A stretch of 12,724 bases of DNA, taken from contig JADHXF010000045.1 in NCBI GenBank assembly GCA_016783105.1, forward strand, positions 1 through 12,724, in the 5' to 3' direction. Each line of letters starts with the position of its first letter. Positions within the stretch are counted from its first letter, which is position 1. Shown one piece after another: positions 1 to 7,656 of this stretch. A program made the translations under genes and the position numbers. The DNA comes from Dehalococcoidales bacterium. Its GTDB lineage: Bacteria > Chloroflexota > Dehalococcoidia > Dehalococcoidales > RBG-16-60-22. The notes under the pieces are model-generated. The model made no database searches, was not told the DNA's origin, and was given only the letters and a program-made list of their open reading frames with translations.

Positions 1-687
1 GAGTTTTTTGGCAAGCCGGCCCATGCCGCTGCCAGGCCGGAAGTCGGCATCAATGCTCTGGAAGCCATGCTCATGTCCTATGCCGCGATTAATTCCCTGA
101 GGCAGCATATCAAGGACAGTGCTCGTATCCATGGAATTATTACGGATGGCGGTGAAGCGGCCAATATCGTGCCGGCACACACCGCCGGACATTTTATTGT
201 CCGGGCTGCGGAGGACAGCTACCTGGATGAGCTCAAGGAGAGGGTGCTGAATTGCTTTATGGGCGCAGCCACGGCCACGGGGGCCAAACTGAAGTACAAA
301 TGGGGCGAGGCGCGCTACGCTCCGCTGTGCAACAATTTCACGCTCGCCCGCATGTTTCGGAAAAACCTTCAGTCACTGGGCCGGCGAGTGCACCTCGTCG
401 ACCCCAGGATAGGTATTGGCAGCAGTGATATCGGCAATGTCAGCCGGGTGGTTCCCAGTATTCACCCGCTAATCGCCATAGCTTCGGCCAGAGCGGTCAC
501 TCATTCCCCGCAATTTGCCAAGACGGCGGCCTCGGAGGCAGGTATGCGTGGTCTTATTGATGCCGCCAAGGCGCTGGCGATGACCGTGGTTGACCTGATG
601 GCGGAGCCGGCAATGCTGGTCAAAGCGAAAAAAGAGTTGGAGCAGGATAAAAAGTCGGGTAAGAGCGGAGTCTCTTCGGGGGGATAA
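1..687 (+). CDS. M20 family amidohydrolase / peptidase, C-terminal part (5' truncated by window edge)
   Basis: The reading frame is open from base 1 and ends at TAA 685-687, so 228 residues of the C-terminal part are visible. The first residues (GKPAHAAARPEVGINALEAM) match the start of the dimerisation domain of M20 metallopeptidases of the AbgB / PM20D2 type. The later stretch around HSPQFAKTAASEAGMRGLID is typical of the closing part of the catalytic domain in that group. These enzymes hydrolyse amide bonds of N-acyl amino acids or dipeptides with a di-metal centre; most metal ligands would lie upstream of the window. The tail is lysine and serine rich. Its stop codon directly abuts the plsX start, which suggests an operon. 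The substrate cannot be read from the sequence. The family call is fairly secure. Confidence 0.8.
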   Translation, partial: EFFGKPAHAAARPEVGINALEAMLMSYAAINSLRQHIKDSARIHGIITDGGEAANIVPAHTAGHFIVRAAEDSYLDELKERVLNCFMGAATATGAKLKYKWGEARYAPLCNNFTLARMFRKNLQSLGRRVHLVDPRIGIGSSDIGNVSRVVPSIHPLIAIASARAVTHSPQFAKTAASEAGMRGLIDAAKALAMTVVDLMAEPAMLVKAKKELEQDKKSGKSGVSSGG

Positions 688-1704
688 ATGATTATTGCCG
701 TTGATGCCGCGGGTGGGGACTATGCGCCCCATGAAATCGTTAAAGGGGCGGTGAAGGCAGCCGACGAGTACGGGGTGGAGGTAGTGCTGGTGGGGAAGAA
801 AAAAGTGCTCCACGTGCTGGCGGGCCGCTATCTGGGGAAAAAGAGCATCAAAATTGTTGGGGCCAGCCAGGTCATTGGGTCTGACGAGTCGCCGATAAAA
901 GCAATACGCAGTAAGACAGACTCATCCATTGTCGTTGGTATCAACCTGGTAAAAGAAGGGAAAGCCGACGGTTTTGTATCAGCGGGCAATACCGGGGCGG
1001 TACTTGGTGCCGCGCTATTTGGACTGGGGAAAGCAAAGGGAGTTGAGCGCCCCGCCATTGCCTGTATTATGGACATCACCCCCTCAACGCCGGCCTTATT
1101 GATAGATGCCGGTGCCAATGTTGAGTGCCGCCCCAGCCATCTGGTTCAGTTTGCCGAGATGGGCGTTGCGTTCAGCCAGCATGTGCTCGGTATCAAGGAG
1201 CCGCGGGTAGGCCTGCTCAGTAATGGCGTGGAAAAAACGAAAGGAAACCAGCTGGTTCAGGAAAGCTACCAGCTTTTAAAAAAGGCCAAACATTTGAATT
1301 TCATCGGCAGTATTGAAGGCCACGATATTTTGAAAGTGACGGCTGACGTGGTGGTGACCGATGGTTTCACCGGAAATATCGTGCTCAAGACAATTGAGGG
1401 CATGAGCGACACGTTTCTTGGGTCGGCGCGGCAGGTCGGACAGGTCGTTTCCAACGCCTATCACTTCAGAGGACGTGACCTGCTTCGAGACATCGGGCTG
1501 GGCTCCTGGGTAAACCGTATAGACTACCGCGAGTACGGAGGAGCGTGCCTGCTCGGCGTGAACGGGAATATCATCATCGCCCATGGCCGCAGTCAGGCCA
1601 AGACCATCAAGAACGCCATCGGTATTGCCAAGCATATGGCTGAAGCAAACATGGCAAATGTAATCAAGGAGGAGATTCATGAGCAAGCCAGTGGAAGTAA
1701 ATGA
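688..1704 (+). CDS. plsX: Phosphate acyltransferase PlsX
   Basis: The product has 338 residues, the usual PlsX length. PlsX converts acyl-ACP plus phosphate to acyl-phosphate, the donor used by PlsY for glycerol-3-phosphate acylation in membrane phospholipid synthesis. The N-terminus [18 protein letters not shown] corresponds to the family motif AVDAMGGDx[27 protein letters not shown] and [15 protein letters not shown] are further family landmarks. ATG 688 follows the upstream stop codon with no gap, with a G-rich stretch (678-683) as a possible weak ribosome site, so translation is probably coupled. The 3' end overlaps trxA by 26 nt. PlsX often neighbours fab genes; here it neighbours thioredoxin genes instead. 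Confidence 0.95.
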   Translation: MIIAVDAAGGDYAPHEIVKGAVKAADEYGVEVVLVGKKKVLHVLAGRYLGKKSIKIVGASQVIGSDESPIKAIRSKTDSSIVVGINLVKEGKADGFVSAGNTGAVLGAALFGLGKAKGVERPAIACIMDITPSTPALLIDAGANVECRPSHLVQFAEMGVAFSQHVLGIKEPRVGLLSNGVEKTKGNQLVQESYQLLKKAKHLNFIGSIEGHDILKVTADVVVTDGFTGNIVLKTIEGMSDTFLGSARQVGQVVSNAYHFRGRDLLRDIGLGSWVNRIDYREYGGACLLGVNGNIIIAHGRSQAKTIKNAIGIAKHMAEANMANVIKEEIHEQASGSK

Positions 1705-2002
1705 CGGCAACTTCGACCAGATGGTGTTGCAGTCGAAAACGCCGGTGCTGGTCGATTTCTGGGCGGCCTGGTGCGGGCCCTGCCGTATGGTGGCGCCGAT
1801 AGTTGAAGAGCTGGCCGGTGAGTACGAGGGCAAGGTAACCGTGGTCAAGCTTAACGTTGACGAGAACCCGAAAACGGCCAGCCAGTACGGCGTCATGAGC
1901 ATCCCGACGCTGTTCATATTTAAGGATGGAGCACCGGTTTCGAATATCGTTGGCTTCAGACCAAAGGCGGAGCTTAAACGAAACCTTGATGATGTTCTCT
2001 AA
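1679..2002 (+). CDS. trxA: Thioredoxin
   Basis: A 107-residue protein of standard thioredoxin length. It has the active site WCGPC at residues 31-35 (redox cysteines C32 and C35) and the cis-proline loop MSIPT (P76). Thioredoxin is the cytosolic dithiol reductant for ribonucleotide reductase, peroxiredoxins and other targets. The start is fixed by AAGGAGGAG at 1666-1674, four bases before ATG 1679; both lie inside the end of plsX, giving a 26-nt overlap in another frame. The gene for its likely reductase follows 39 nt later, so the pair probably forms a complete thioredoxin system. Confidence 0.97.
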   Translation: MSKPVEVNDGNFDQMVLQSKTPVLVDFWAAWCGPCRMVAPIVEELAGEYEGKVTVVKLNVDENPKTASQYGVMSIPTLFIFKDGAPVSNIVGFRPKAELKRNLDDVL

Positions 2003-2041
2003 CCAGTAGATAAAAAGTGTTGATTAACCGGGAGGGAGAGG

Positions 2042-2968
2042 TTGCTTAAAAAGCGGGAGTATGATGTCGTCATTATCGGTGGGGGGCCTGCGGGGCTCAC
2101 CGCCGGTATTTACGCGGCACGGGCAAGGCTTCAAAGCTTGCTTATTGAGAAAGGGGCCACGGGTGGCTGGATTATCAATGCCGGCGTGGTGGAGAACTAC
2201 CCCGGCTTTCCCGATGGTATCAATGGTCTGGAGCTGGCCGATGCCATGCAGCAGCAGGCGGTTAAGTTTGGCCTGGAGACGTTAATCGCTGAGGTAACCG
2301 GCCTTGAGGTGAAAGGTGAACAGAAGGTAGTGAAGACAGGCGAAGGAGATGTTATCGCCAGAGCGGTCATCGTCGCCGGCGGCTCCGACCGTGTCAAACT
2401 GGGAGTCCCCGGTGAAGAAGAATTCACCGGCCGGGGCGTGGCCTATTGCGCTGTCTGCGACGGATATTTCTATCGGGATGTCCCGGTGGCAGTGGCGGGT
2501 GGTGGTAATGCCGCCATGAACGAGGCGCTTGAACTCACCAAGTTCGCCTCTAAAGTAACGGTGATACACCGCCGTGACGAACTGCGCGCCACCAAGATAC
2601 TCCAGGAAAGAGCCCTGGCCGACCCGAAGATAGAATTCCTGTGGAACACGTTGGTCGAGGCCATTGAAGGGAAAGATACGGTAAAAAGGCTCAGGCTGAA
2701 AAATGTCCAGACCGGGGAAAAATCCACACTGGATATATCTGGCATCTTTGTGGCCGTTGGCTTCAGGCCAAATACAGGTTACCTGAAAAAAGTTATCAAC
2801 CTGGCGGACAACGGCACCATAATCACCAACGAAAAAATGGAGACCGACGTGCCCGGCATTTATGCTGCCGGCGATATAAGGGCAGATTCGATACGGCAGG
2901 TGGCCGCTGCGGTAGGGGATGGGGCGGTGGCGGCGATATATGCGGAGCGGTACATCGCCGGCAAATAA
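2042..2968 (+). CDS. trxB: Thioredoxin reductase (NADPH-type flavoprotein)
   Basis: A 308-residue low-molecular-weight thioredoxin reductase. The FAD-binding GGGPAG is at residues 13-18, the redox-active CAVC at 136-139, the NADPH-binding GGGNAA at 153-158, and the basic HRRDELRA at 176-183, which contacts the 2'-phosphate of NADPH. The C-terminal FAD motif GIYAAGDIR is also present. Keeping the HRR motif argues for NADPH rather than the ferredoxin-linked or otherwise atypical reductases of some anaerobes. The start is TTG at 2042, chosen because GGAGGGAGAG (2031-2040) lies just upstream and the protein then begins at the usual distance before the FAD motif. It presumably reduces the thioredoxin encoded immediately upstream. 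Confidence 0.95.
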   Translation: MLKKREYDVVIIGGGPAGLTAGIYAARARLQSLLIEKGATGGWIINAGVVENYPGFPDGINGLELADAMQQQAVKFGLETLIAEVTGLEVKGEQKVVKTGEGDVIARAVIVAGGSDRVKLGVPGEEEFTGRGVAYCAVCDGYFYRDVPVAVAGGGNAAMNEALELTKFASKVTVIHRRDELRATKILQERALADPKIEFLWNTLVEAIEGKDTVKRLRLKNVQTGEKSTLDISGIFVAVGFRPNTGYLKKVINLADNGTIITNEKMETDVPGIYAAGDIRADSIRQVAAAVGDGAVAAIYAERYIAGK

Positions 2969-2985
2969 AAAGTTTCTTCCACTTC

Positions 2986-3015
2986 TTGGTAGGCAATATT
3001 AGGGTGAAGTATAAT
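2986..3015 (+). promoter_or_regulatory. Putative sigma-70 promoter before rplI
   Basis: TTGGTA (2986-2991) and a perfect TATAAT (3010-3015) are separated by 18 nt in the short gap between trxB and rplI. Transcription would begin near 3022, at the rplI ribosome site AAGGGAG (3022-3028), giving a very short leader. It would let the L9 and replication genes be expressed apart from plsX-trxAB. The -35 box matches only 4 of 6 bases, so this is moderate evidence. Confidence 0.45.
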
Positions 3016-3035
3016 TGAAACAAGGGAGTTAGCTG

Positions 3036-3707
3036 ATGAAAGTTGTTTTTATTGAAGATGTGCCCGATGTGGCTGAGGCTGGACAAATCAAGGAGGTAGC
3101 CGACGGCTATGGGCGTAACTACCTCATTCCCAGAAAACTGGCCGTACTGGCTGATGCCCGGGCAACGCAAATAGTGGAAGCACGGAAGAAGAGAAAGGCA
3201 CGGATAGAGGCTGAGACCGAGGCGGAGATGCGGGAGCTGGCCAAGCAAGTGGAGGGGCTGGATATAGTTATCAAAGCCAAAGCGGGCACCAAAGACAGGC
3301 TGTACGGCTCAATCACCAATGCCGACATTGCCGAGGAGCTGAACAAAAGCGCCGGACTGGTGATTGATAAAAGAATAATCGAACTTGAAAAACCTATCCA
3401 GGAGATAGGCAGCTACGAGGTGCCCATCAGGTTGACCAAAGATATTATCCCCATGATAAAGCTCAGTGTCATTGAAGAAGAGAAGGTAGAGGACAAGGGA
3501 AAGAAGGAGAGCGAGGGGAAGAAAGAGAAAAAGGTAAAGAAGGCTACAAAGGCGAAGAAGGCTACAAAAGCGAAGAAGGTATCAGAAAAAGTGGCAGCTG
3601 AGGCCCAGAAGGAGACTGTAGCGGAAGAAACGAAAGTTGAGGACCAAGGGGAGGGAGTAGCGGAAGAGGCGGCTGAGAACCAGGAGGAAACGGAGCAGAG
3701 TGAATAA
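3036..3707 (+). CDS. rplI: Ribosomal protein bL9 with long charged C-terminal tail
   Basis: Residues 1 to about 146 are a normal bL9. The N-terminal domain has EDVPDVAEAGQIKEVADGY and GRNYLIPRKLA, which bind 23S rRNA. A long charged connecting helix (about 45-75) and a C-terminal domain containing LYGSIT follow. The usual protein is about 150 residues; this one has 223. The extra 75 or so residues are low complexity: a lysine-rich stretch (153-182, with KKATKAKKATKAKK) and then a glutamate-rich stretch (186-223). AAGGGAG at 3022-3028 supports ATG 3036. The stop overlaps the dnaB start by 8 nt. L9 next to dnaB is a common bacterial arrangement. Confidence 0.95.
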   Translation: MKVVFIEDVPDVAEAGQIKEVADGYGRNYLIPRKLAVLADARATQIVEARKKRKARIEAETEAEMRELAKQVEGLDIVIKAKAGTKDRLYGSITNADIAEELNKSAGLVIDKRIIELEKPIQEIGSYEVPIRLTKDIIPMIKLSVIEEEKVEDKGKKESEGKKEKKVKKATKAKKATKAKKVSEKVAAEAQKETVAEETKVEDQGEGVAEEAAENQEETEQSE

Positions 3708-5088
3708 CGATAAGTTGCCCCCTCATGACCTTGATGCTGAGGAAGCCGTCATCGGTTCATTGCTTATTGATGGCACGGCGATTTATAAAATTGCCACGTT
3801 TTTAAGCAAACCGGACTTCCACCATGAACGGAACCAGTGGCTGTATGAGGCCTGCCTCGGGCTGTACGAACGCAATGAGGCGATAAACCAGATCACCGTG
3901 GCGCAGGAACTGGCCAGGCGGGACAGACTGGAAGCGGTTGGTGGTGCGGCACTCCTGAGCCACCTGATTTCAGTGTCTCCATCACCGCTGGATATCGAGC
4001 ACTATGCCCAGATTGTCTATCGACTCTCCATTATGCGTGGACTGATCGGTGCTGCCGACCAGATTTCCCGTGTCGGTTATGAGGCTGGTCCGGACGTTGA
4101 CACCAGTCTCAGTCGGGCGGAGGACATTCTCTTCCGGCTGCGCCATGGGCATGGCGAGCGCGACTTCGTTCATATCAGGCAGGTTCTGGACAAGTATTTT
4201 GAGGCGCAACCGCCATCGGAGGAAGAAGGCGGTGTCCGTGAACCGGTCCCATACGTGCTTTCCAACTTCGTCGGCCTCGATGAATTTCTGGGCGGGTTTC
4301 AGCGCTCCGACCTGGTGATAATTGCCGGCCGGCCCAGCATGGGAAAGTCGAGTTTAGGCCTCAGCATTGCCCGAAACGTGGCCGTGGAGCAGAAGGCGTG
4401 CGTGGCCCTGTTCAGCCTGGAAATGTCCAGGGAATCAATCGTCATGCGTTTTCTGGCCAGTGAATCCGGTGTGAACTCGCGGCGGGTCAGGTTCGGTCTT
4501 CATACCGAAGACGAAGAAAGGCGTATCATGGAGGCCACCGGTGTCCTTTCCGAGTCGGCTATCTTCATGGACGACTCCCCGCAGCTGCGGGTGGTGGAGA
4601 TGCGCAGTAAGGCCCGCCGACTTCACTTTGAGCGGGGTCTTGACCTGGTTATTGTTGACTATCTGCAGCTGATGCAGGGCGAGGGGCGGGGTGAAAACCG
4701 CGTTCAGGAAATCAGTTATATCTCCCGTTCCCTCAAAGCACTTGCCCGCGAGCTGCACGTGCCGGTAATCGCGGTATCGCAGCTCAGCCGGGCGGTGGAA
4801 TGGCGCGCATCACACATTCCACAATTGGCCGACCTCCGGGAAAGCGGCAGCATTGAACAGGATGCCGATGTGGTAATGTTTATCTACCGCGATGAGTACT
4901 ATCACAACGAGGAAGAATGGAAGCTGCAGCATCCCGACCGTGAGTACCCGCGGGGGGAAGCTGACATCATTGTGGCCAAGAACCGAAATGGTCCTACCGG
5001 GCAGATCAAGCTGCGTTTTCGTCACAACCTGGCCACGTTCTATAACTATGAATACCCCGTAAGTACCGAAGAGCCGACGTTGCTATGA
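3700..5088 (+). CDS. dnaB: Replicative DNA helicase DnaB
   Basis: A 462-residue DnaB-family hexameric 5'-3' helicase that unwinds the replication fork. The N-terminal domain begins PPHDLDAEEAVIGSLLID, the standard opening, and spans about residues 6-110. The RecA-like domain carries Walker A GRPSMGKS at 210-217, EMS after the second strand, Walker B LVIVDYLQLM at 316-325, the sensor-like QLSR at 361-364 and the C-terminal AKNRNGPTG motif at 426-434. No intein interrupts it. The start is GTG 3700, supported by AGGAGG (3682-3687) inside the end of rplI, although that spacing is long. The gene overlaps rplI by 8 nt and the DnaD-domain gene by 4 nt (ATGA). Confidence 0.96.
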   Translation: MNNDKLPPHDLDAEEAVIGSLLIDGTAIYKIATFLSKPDFHHERNQWLYEACLGLYERNEAINQITVAQELARRDRLEAVGGAALLSHLISVSPSPLDIEHYAQIVYRLSIMRGLIGAADQISRVGYEAGPDVDTSLSRAEDILFRLRHGHGERDFVHIRQVLDKYFEAQPPSEEEGGVREPVPYVLSNFVGLDEFLGGFQRSDLVIIAGRPSMGKSSLGLSIARNVAVEQKACVALFSLEMSRESIVMRFLASESGVNSRRVRFGLHTEDEERRIMEATGVLSESAIFMDDSPQLRVVEMRSKARRLHFERGLDLVIVDYLQLMQGEGRGENRVQEISYISRSLKALARELHVPVIAVSQLSRAVEWRASHIPQLADLRESGSIEQDADVVMFIYRDEYYHNEEEWKLQHPDREYPRGEADIIVAKNRNGPTGQIKLRFRHNLATFYNYEYPVSTEEPTLL

Positions 5089-5795
5089 GCCAGTTCAGCG
5101 GATTTCCGGCTAGAATGGAGTTTACTCCTGTCCCCAATTATTTCCTCAGTGTCGTGCTGCCCCAGATCAGTGATATCTGGGAGCTGAAAACAACCCTCCA
5201 TGTGCTGGCAGCGCTCTACCGCAGAAAGGGTTATCCTCGTTTTGTTGCCGGCCATGAGCTGCTGGGAAATGACGGCTTGATGAAAAGTTTGAGGGGAGGG
5301 GATAAGGCGCCGGATGAGTTACTGCACCGGGCATTGGAAATGGCCAGCCAGCGAGGAACCTTCATTCATATTGTTCTGGACAGGGACGGTTCGGCCGAAG
5401 ACATCTATCTTCTCAACACCGAGGCGGACCGGAAAGCCGCCGACAGAATAAAAAGCGGTGAACTCAAATTGAGCGGGCTCAAGGCCGCCGAAGAGGCTCA
5501 CGTTGAGCTTGAGGAACTGCCGGACATCTTCACCCTGTATGAGCAAAACATCGGCATGCTGACACCGATAATCGCCGACGAGCTGCGCGAGGCGGAAAAG
5601 CTGTACCCGGAGAGCTGGCTCAGAGACGCCATCAAAGAGGCGGTGGCGCTCAACAAGAGGAATATACGGTATATCATGCGCATTCTGGAAAGATGGTCGA
5701 CCGAAGGGAAGACTGATGGAACATATCAGCGAGTTTCTAAGACAGACCCGGATAAATACATCAAGGGAAAATACGGACACATGGTCCGACGCTGA
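5085..5795 (+). CDS. DnaD-domain primosome protein
   Basis: A 236-residue protein. Residues about 149-205 match the DnaD/DnaB_2 C-terminal domain: YEQNIGMLTPIIADELREAE, followed by the helix ending YIMRILERW. Residues about 18-110 are probably the winged-helix N-terminal half. The tail DPDKYIKGKYGHMVRR (221-236) resembles the conserved tail of many DnaD-domain and phage replisome-organiser proteins. In Firmicutes such proteins remodel DNA and help recruit the helicase loader and DnaB. The start ATG overlaps the dnaB stop (ATGA) and the gene runs 80 nt into the next one, so the three are almost certainly co-translated. A role in helicase loading is inferred from family and neighbours. Confidence 0.85.
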   Translation: MSQFSGFPARMEFTPVPNYFLSVVLPQISDIWELKTTLHVLAALYRRKGYPRFVAGHELLGNDGLMKSLRGGDKAPDELLHRALEMASQRGTFIHIVLDRDGSAEDIYLLNTEADRKAADRIKSGELKLSGLKAAEEAHVELEELPDIFTLYEQNIGMLTPIIADELREAEKLYPESWLRDAIKEAVALNKRNIRYIMRILERWSTEGKTDGTYQRVSKTDPDKYIKGKYGHMVRR

Positions 5796-7122
5796 AGAAA
5801 CCCCATCCCCGAGCGCTAATTGCCCCATCTGCAAGGGGGCCGGGGTGGTTCATCCCCTTTTGCCCTCCGGGAAGCCGGACTTCAGTCAGGTTGTGCCCTG
5901 CCGGTGTCTGAAAAAGGAGCTTGATGACGAGCGTCTGACCCGCCTGAGGCGGTACAGCAACCTGGGAACGCTCGCCCGGTTTACTTTCGAGAACCTGGAG
6001 CCGCAGGGGAGAAGCGGGAACCCGAAAAGTCAGGAGCAGTTCCGGCGCGTCTACGAGGTGGCCAAATCGTTCGCCGCTGACCCGAAAGGATGGCTTGTCC
6101 TCGTTGGCCCCAGCGGGAGCGGCAAAACCCACCTGGCAGCTGCCATCGCCAGCGAGCGCATCAGGCTGGGTTTCCCTGCTTTCTACATCACCACCCCCGA
6201 CCTTCTTGACCATCTGCGGGCCGCTTTCAATCCCGGCAGCGAAGTTCCCTATGATGAGTTTTTTGACCAGGTGCGGAACGCCCCCCTGTTGCTTCTGGAC
6301 GATTTTGGCGTTCAGACCAGCACGCCGTGGGCCAGGGAGAAGCTGGACCAGCTGTTGACCTACCGTTCCAGCAGCAAGCTGCCGACGGTGATTGTGCCCA
6401 TCGTTCCCCTGGAGCAGATGGAGGAAAGGCTGCAGACCCGTCTGACTGACTCGGAATTGAGCCAGGTCTGTGTGATTCAGGCGAAGCAGCCCGTGTCCCT
6501 GGACTATACCTGGGGGCCGGAATTTGCGCTCCAGCGAAGCATGACCTTCGACAACTTTGACCGGCAGCGGGTTAACCTGCCGCTAGAAAAGCAGGAAAAC
6601 CTGGAAGAGGCTTATCGTATCGCTTTTGAATTCGCTAAATCGCCAGAAGGCTGGATAGTTTTCATGGGCGAAACCGGCTGCGGTAAGACCCATCTGGCGG
6701 CGGCCATCGTCAATTACCGGTATCAGGCGAACAAGTCGGCGCTGTTCATCGTGGTCCTCGAGTTTCTGGACCACCTGCGCTCGACATTCAGCCCGGAGAG
6801 CAAGATATCCTATGACCAGATATTTGAAAAGGTTAAAACGGCCCCGTTGCTGGTGCTGGATGATTTCGGGGAGCAGACTGCTACTCCCTGGGTCAGGGAA
6901 AAACTGTATCAGGTAATAAACTATCGGTATAACTCGCGACTGCCCATGGTCATTACCACGCGCTACACAATAGAGGAAATCAACGAAAATATCGAGAGCT
7001 CGATAAGCTCACGCCTTATCGACCCCAAGATAAGCACGCCATTCAATATCACCGTCCCGGACTACCGTGGTGATAATGCCAGCCAGCGAAGGACTCCTCG
7101 TCGGGAGAGGAGAGGCCGTTAA
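5716..7122 (+). CDS. Tandem DnaC/IstB-type AAA+ ATPase, probable helicase loader
   Basis: A 468-residue protein made of a zinc-ribbon-like N-terminus (C36, C39, C62, C64) and two DnaC/DnaI/IstB-type AAA+ modules. Module 1 has Walker A GPSGSGKT at 131-138 and Walker B LLLLDDFG at 191-198. Module 2 has GETGCGKT at 318-325 and LLVLDDFG at 378-385. Typical DnaC or DnaI loaders have one such module and roughly 250-310 residues. Module 2 keeps a sensor-1-like VITTR (412-416) and SSRL (431-434, possible arginine finger); module 1 has VIVPI there. The C-terminal tail is arginine rich. ATG 5716 has AAGGGAA (5704-5710) upstream, and no later start codon precedes the zinc cysteines. Beside dnaB and a DnaD gene it is most likely the helicase loader, though this is untested. 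Confidence 0.85.
   Translation: MEHISEFLRQTRINTSRENTDTWSDAEETPSPSANCPICKGAGVVHPLLPSGKPDFSQVVPCRCLKKELDDERLTRLRRYSNLGTLARFTFENLEPQGRSGNPKSQEQFRRVYEVAKSFAADPKGWLVLVGPSGSGKTHLAAAIASERIRLGFPAFYITTPDLLDHLRAAFNPGSEVPYDEFFDQVRNAPLLLLDDFGVQTSTPWAREKLDQLLTYRSSSKLPTVIVPIVPLEQMEERLQTRLTDSELSQVCVIQAKQPVSLDYTWGPEFALQRSMTFDNFDRQRVNLPLEKQENLEEAYRIAFEFAKSPEGWIVFMGETGCGKTHLAAAIVNYRYQANKSALFIVVLEFLDHLRSTFSPESKISYDQIFEKVKTAPLLVLDDFGEQTATPWVREKLYQVINYRYNSRLPMVITTRYTIEEINENIESSISSRLIDPKISTPFNITVPDYRGDNASQRRTPRRERRGR
5974..7053 (+). repeat. Internal duplication: two AAA+ modules in one gene
   Basis: Protein residues about 87-259 and 274-446 align at a constant offset of 187 residues from the TFENL/TFDNF element through the Walker A and Walker B motifs to the RxxxLP strand. 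A four-residue insertion in the second copy then precedes the arginine finger. DNA-level identity is clearly lower than protein similarity, so this is an old duplication rather than a recent copying event. Confidence 0.85.
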
Positions 7123-7148
7123 GTCTGGCCTGCCCACTGATTTAAAAG

Positions 7149-7538
7149 CTAGCTGCTGACTTCCAGTAACTCGATCAATATATCTTCAGGACTGACAAAA
7201 AACGCTATTTTAGTAGTAGGACTGATCGCTTTTATCTCCTGAACACACTTTATTCCCTTCGCCTTCAGCTCGGCCACCGCTTCTTCCAGGTTGTCAGTCC
7301 TGAGTCCAAAATGCTCAAGTCCACAACCGTTCGGCAGTGTATTGGGCACCAGTGGCTCGGGTCTCGGGTTTGTCACCTTGATTGATGCCCCATCAAGGGC
7401 AATAGATACCAGAGTACGCCCGCCGGGAAGTTCACTGAGACCATCTCTTTTTGCGCCAAAGGTTTTTTCGTAAAAGTTGGCAGTAGTTACGGGGTCCTGG
7501 CTGATCAAATGAACGTGGTCAAACCAGTACTTCGGCAT
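7149..7538 (-). CDS. VOC-fold (glyoxalase/bleomycin-resistance superfamily) protein
   Basis: A 129-residue single-domain vicinal-oxygen-chelate protein. The opening WFDHVHLISQDP and ANFYEKTFGAK are typical of the first beta-alpha-beta-beta-beta module, and LEHFGLRTDNLEEAVAELKAKG is typical of the second. Likely metal ligands are H8, H76 and E123 (DILIELLE). The family includes lactoylglutathione lyases, methylmalonyl-CoA epimerases and dioxygenases; the sequence does not say which applies, and 129 residues fits a small lyase or epimerase. A perfect AAGGAGGTG (7544-7552 on the plus strand) precedes the ATG. It lies 29 nt downstream of tRNA-Arg on the same strand and has no clear promoter of its own, so it may be co-transcribed with the tRNA. 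Confidence 0.8.
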   Translation of the reverse strand: MPKYWFDHVHLISQDPVTTANFYEKTFGAKRDGLSELPGGRTLVSIALDGASIKVTNPRPEPLVPNTLPNGCGLEHFGLRTDNLEEAVAELKAKGIKCVQEIKAISPTTKIAFFVSPEDILIELLEVSS

Positions 7539-7567
7539 TGAAACACCTCCTTATTAATATCTAAAAT

Positions 7568-7643
7568 TGGTACCCCTGGTGAGAGTCGAACTCACGACAC
7601 GCGGTTTAGGAAACCGCTGCTCTATCCTCTGAGCTACAGGGGC
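7568..7643 (-). tRNA. tRNA-Arg (anticodon CCT), CCA encoded
   Basis: The minus strand folds as a complete 76-nt tRNA. The acceptor is GCCCCTG / CAGGGGT, then U8 A9, D stem GCTC / GAGC, and anticodon stem GCGGT / ACCGC around loop TTCCTAA. The anticodon is CCT, reading AGG (arginine). A five-base variable loop GTGTC and T arm GTGAG-TTCGACT-CTCAC follow. A73 and the CCA end are encoded in the DNA. The first acceptor pair is a G1-U72 wobble rather than the usual G-C. Confidence 0.95.
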
Positions 7644-7656
7644 ACCTTCAAGGCGA

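Noticed and set aside
1276..1917. Long minus-strand open frame across the plsX-trxA junction
   Set aside because: It is antisense to two clear genes, has no ribosome site and shows no domain-like sequence.
3537..3580. Short tandem repeats (aagaaggctacaaaggcg type) as a possible repeat element
   Set aside because: They encode the KKATKAKK part of the L9 tail in frame and are explained as low-complexity coding sequence.
7113..7131. Inverted repeat AGGCC...GGCCT at the loader gene stop codon as a terminator
   Set aside because: The stem is only 5 bp with a 9-nt loop and no T-run follows on either strand.
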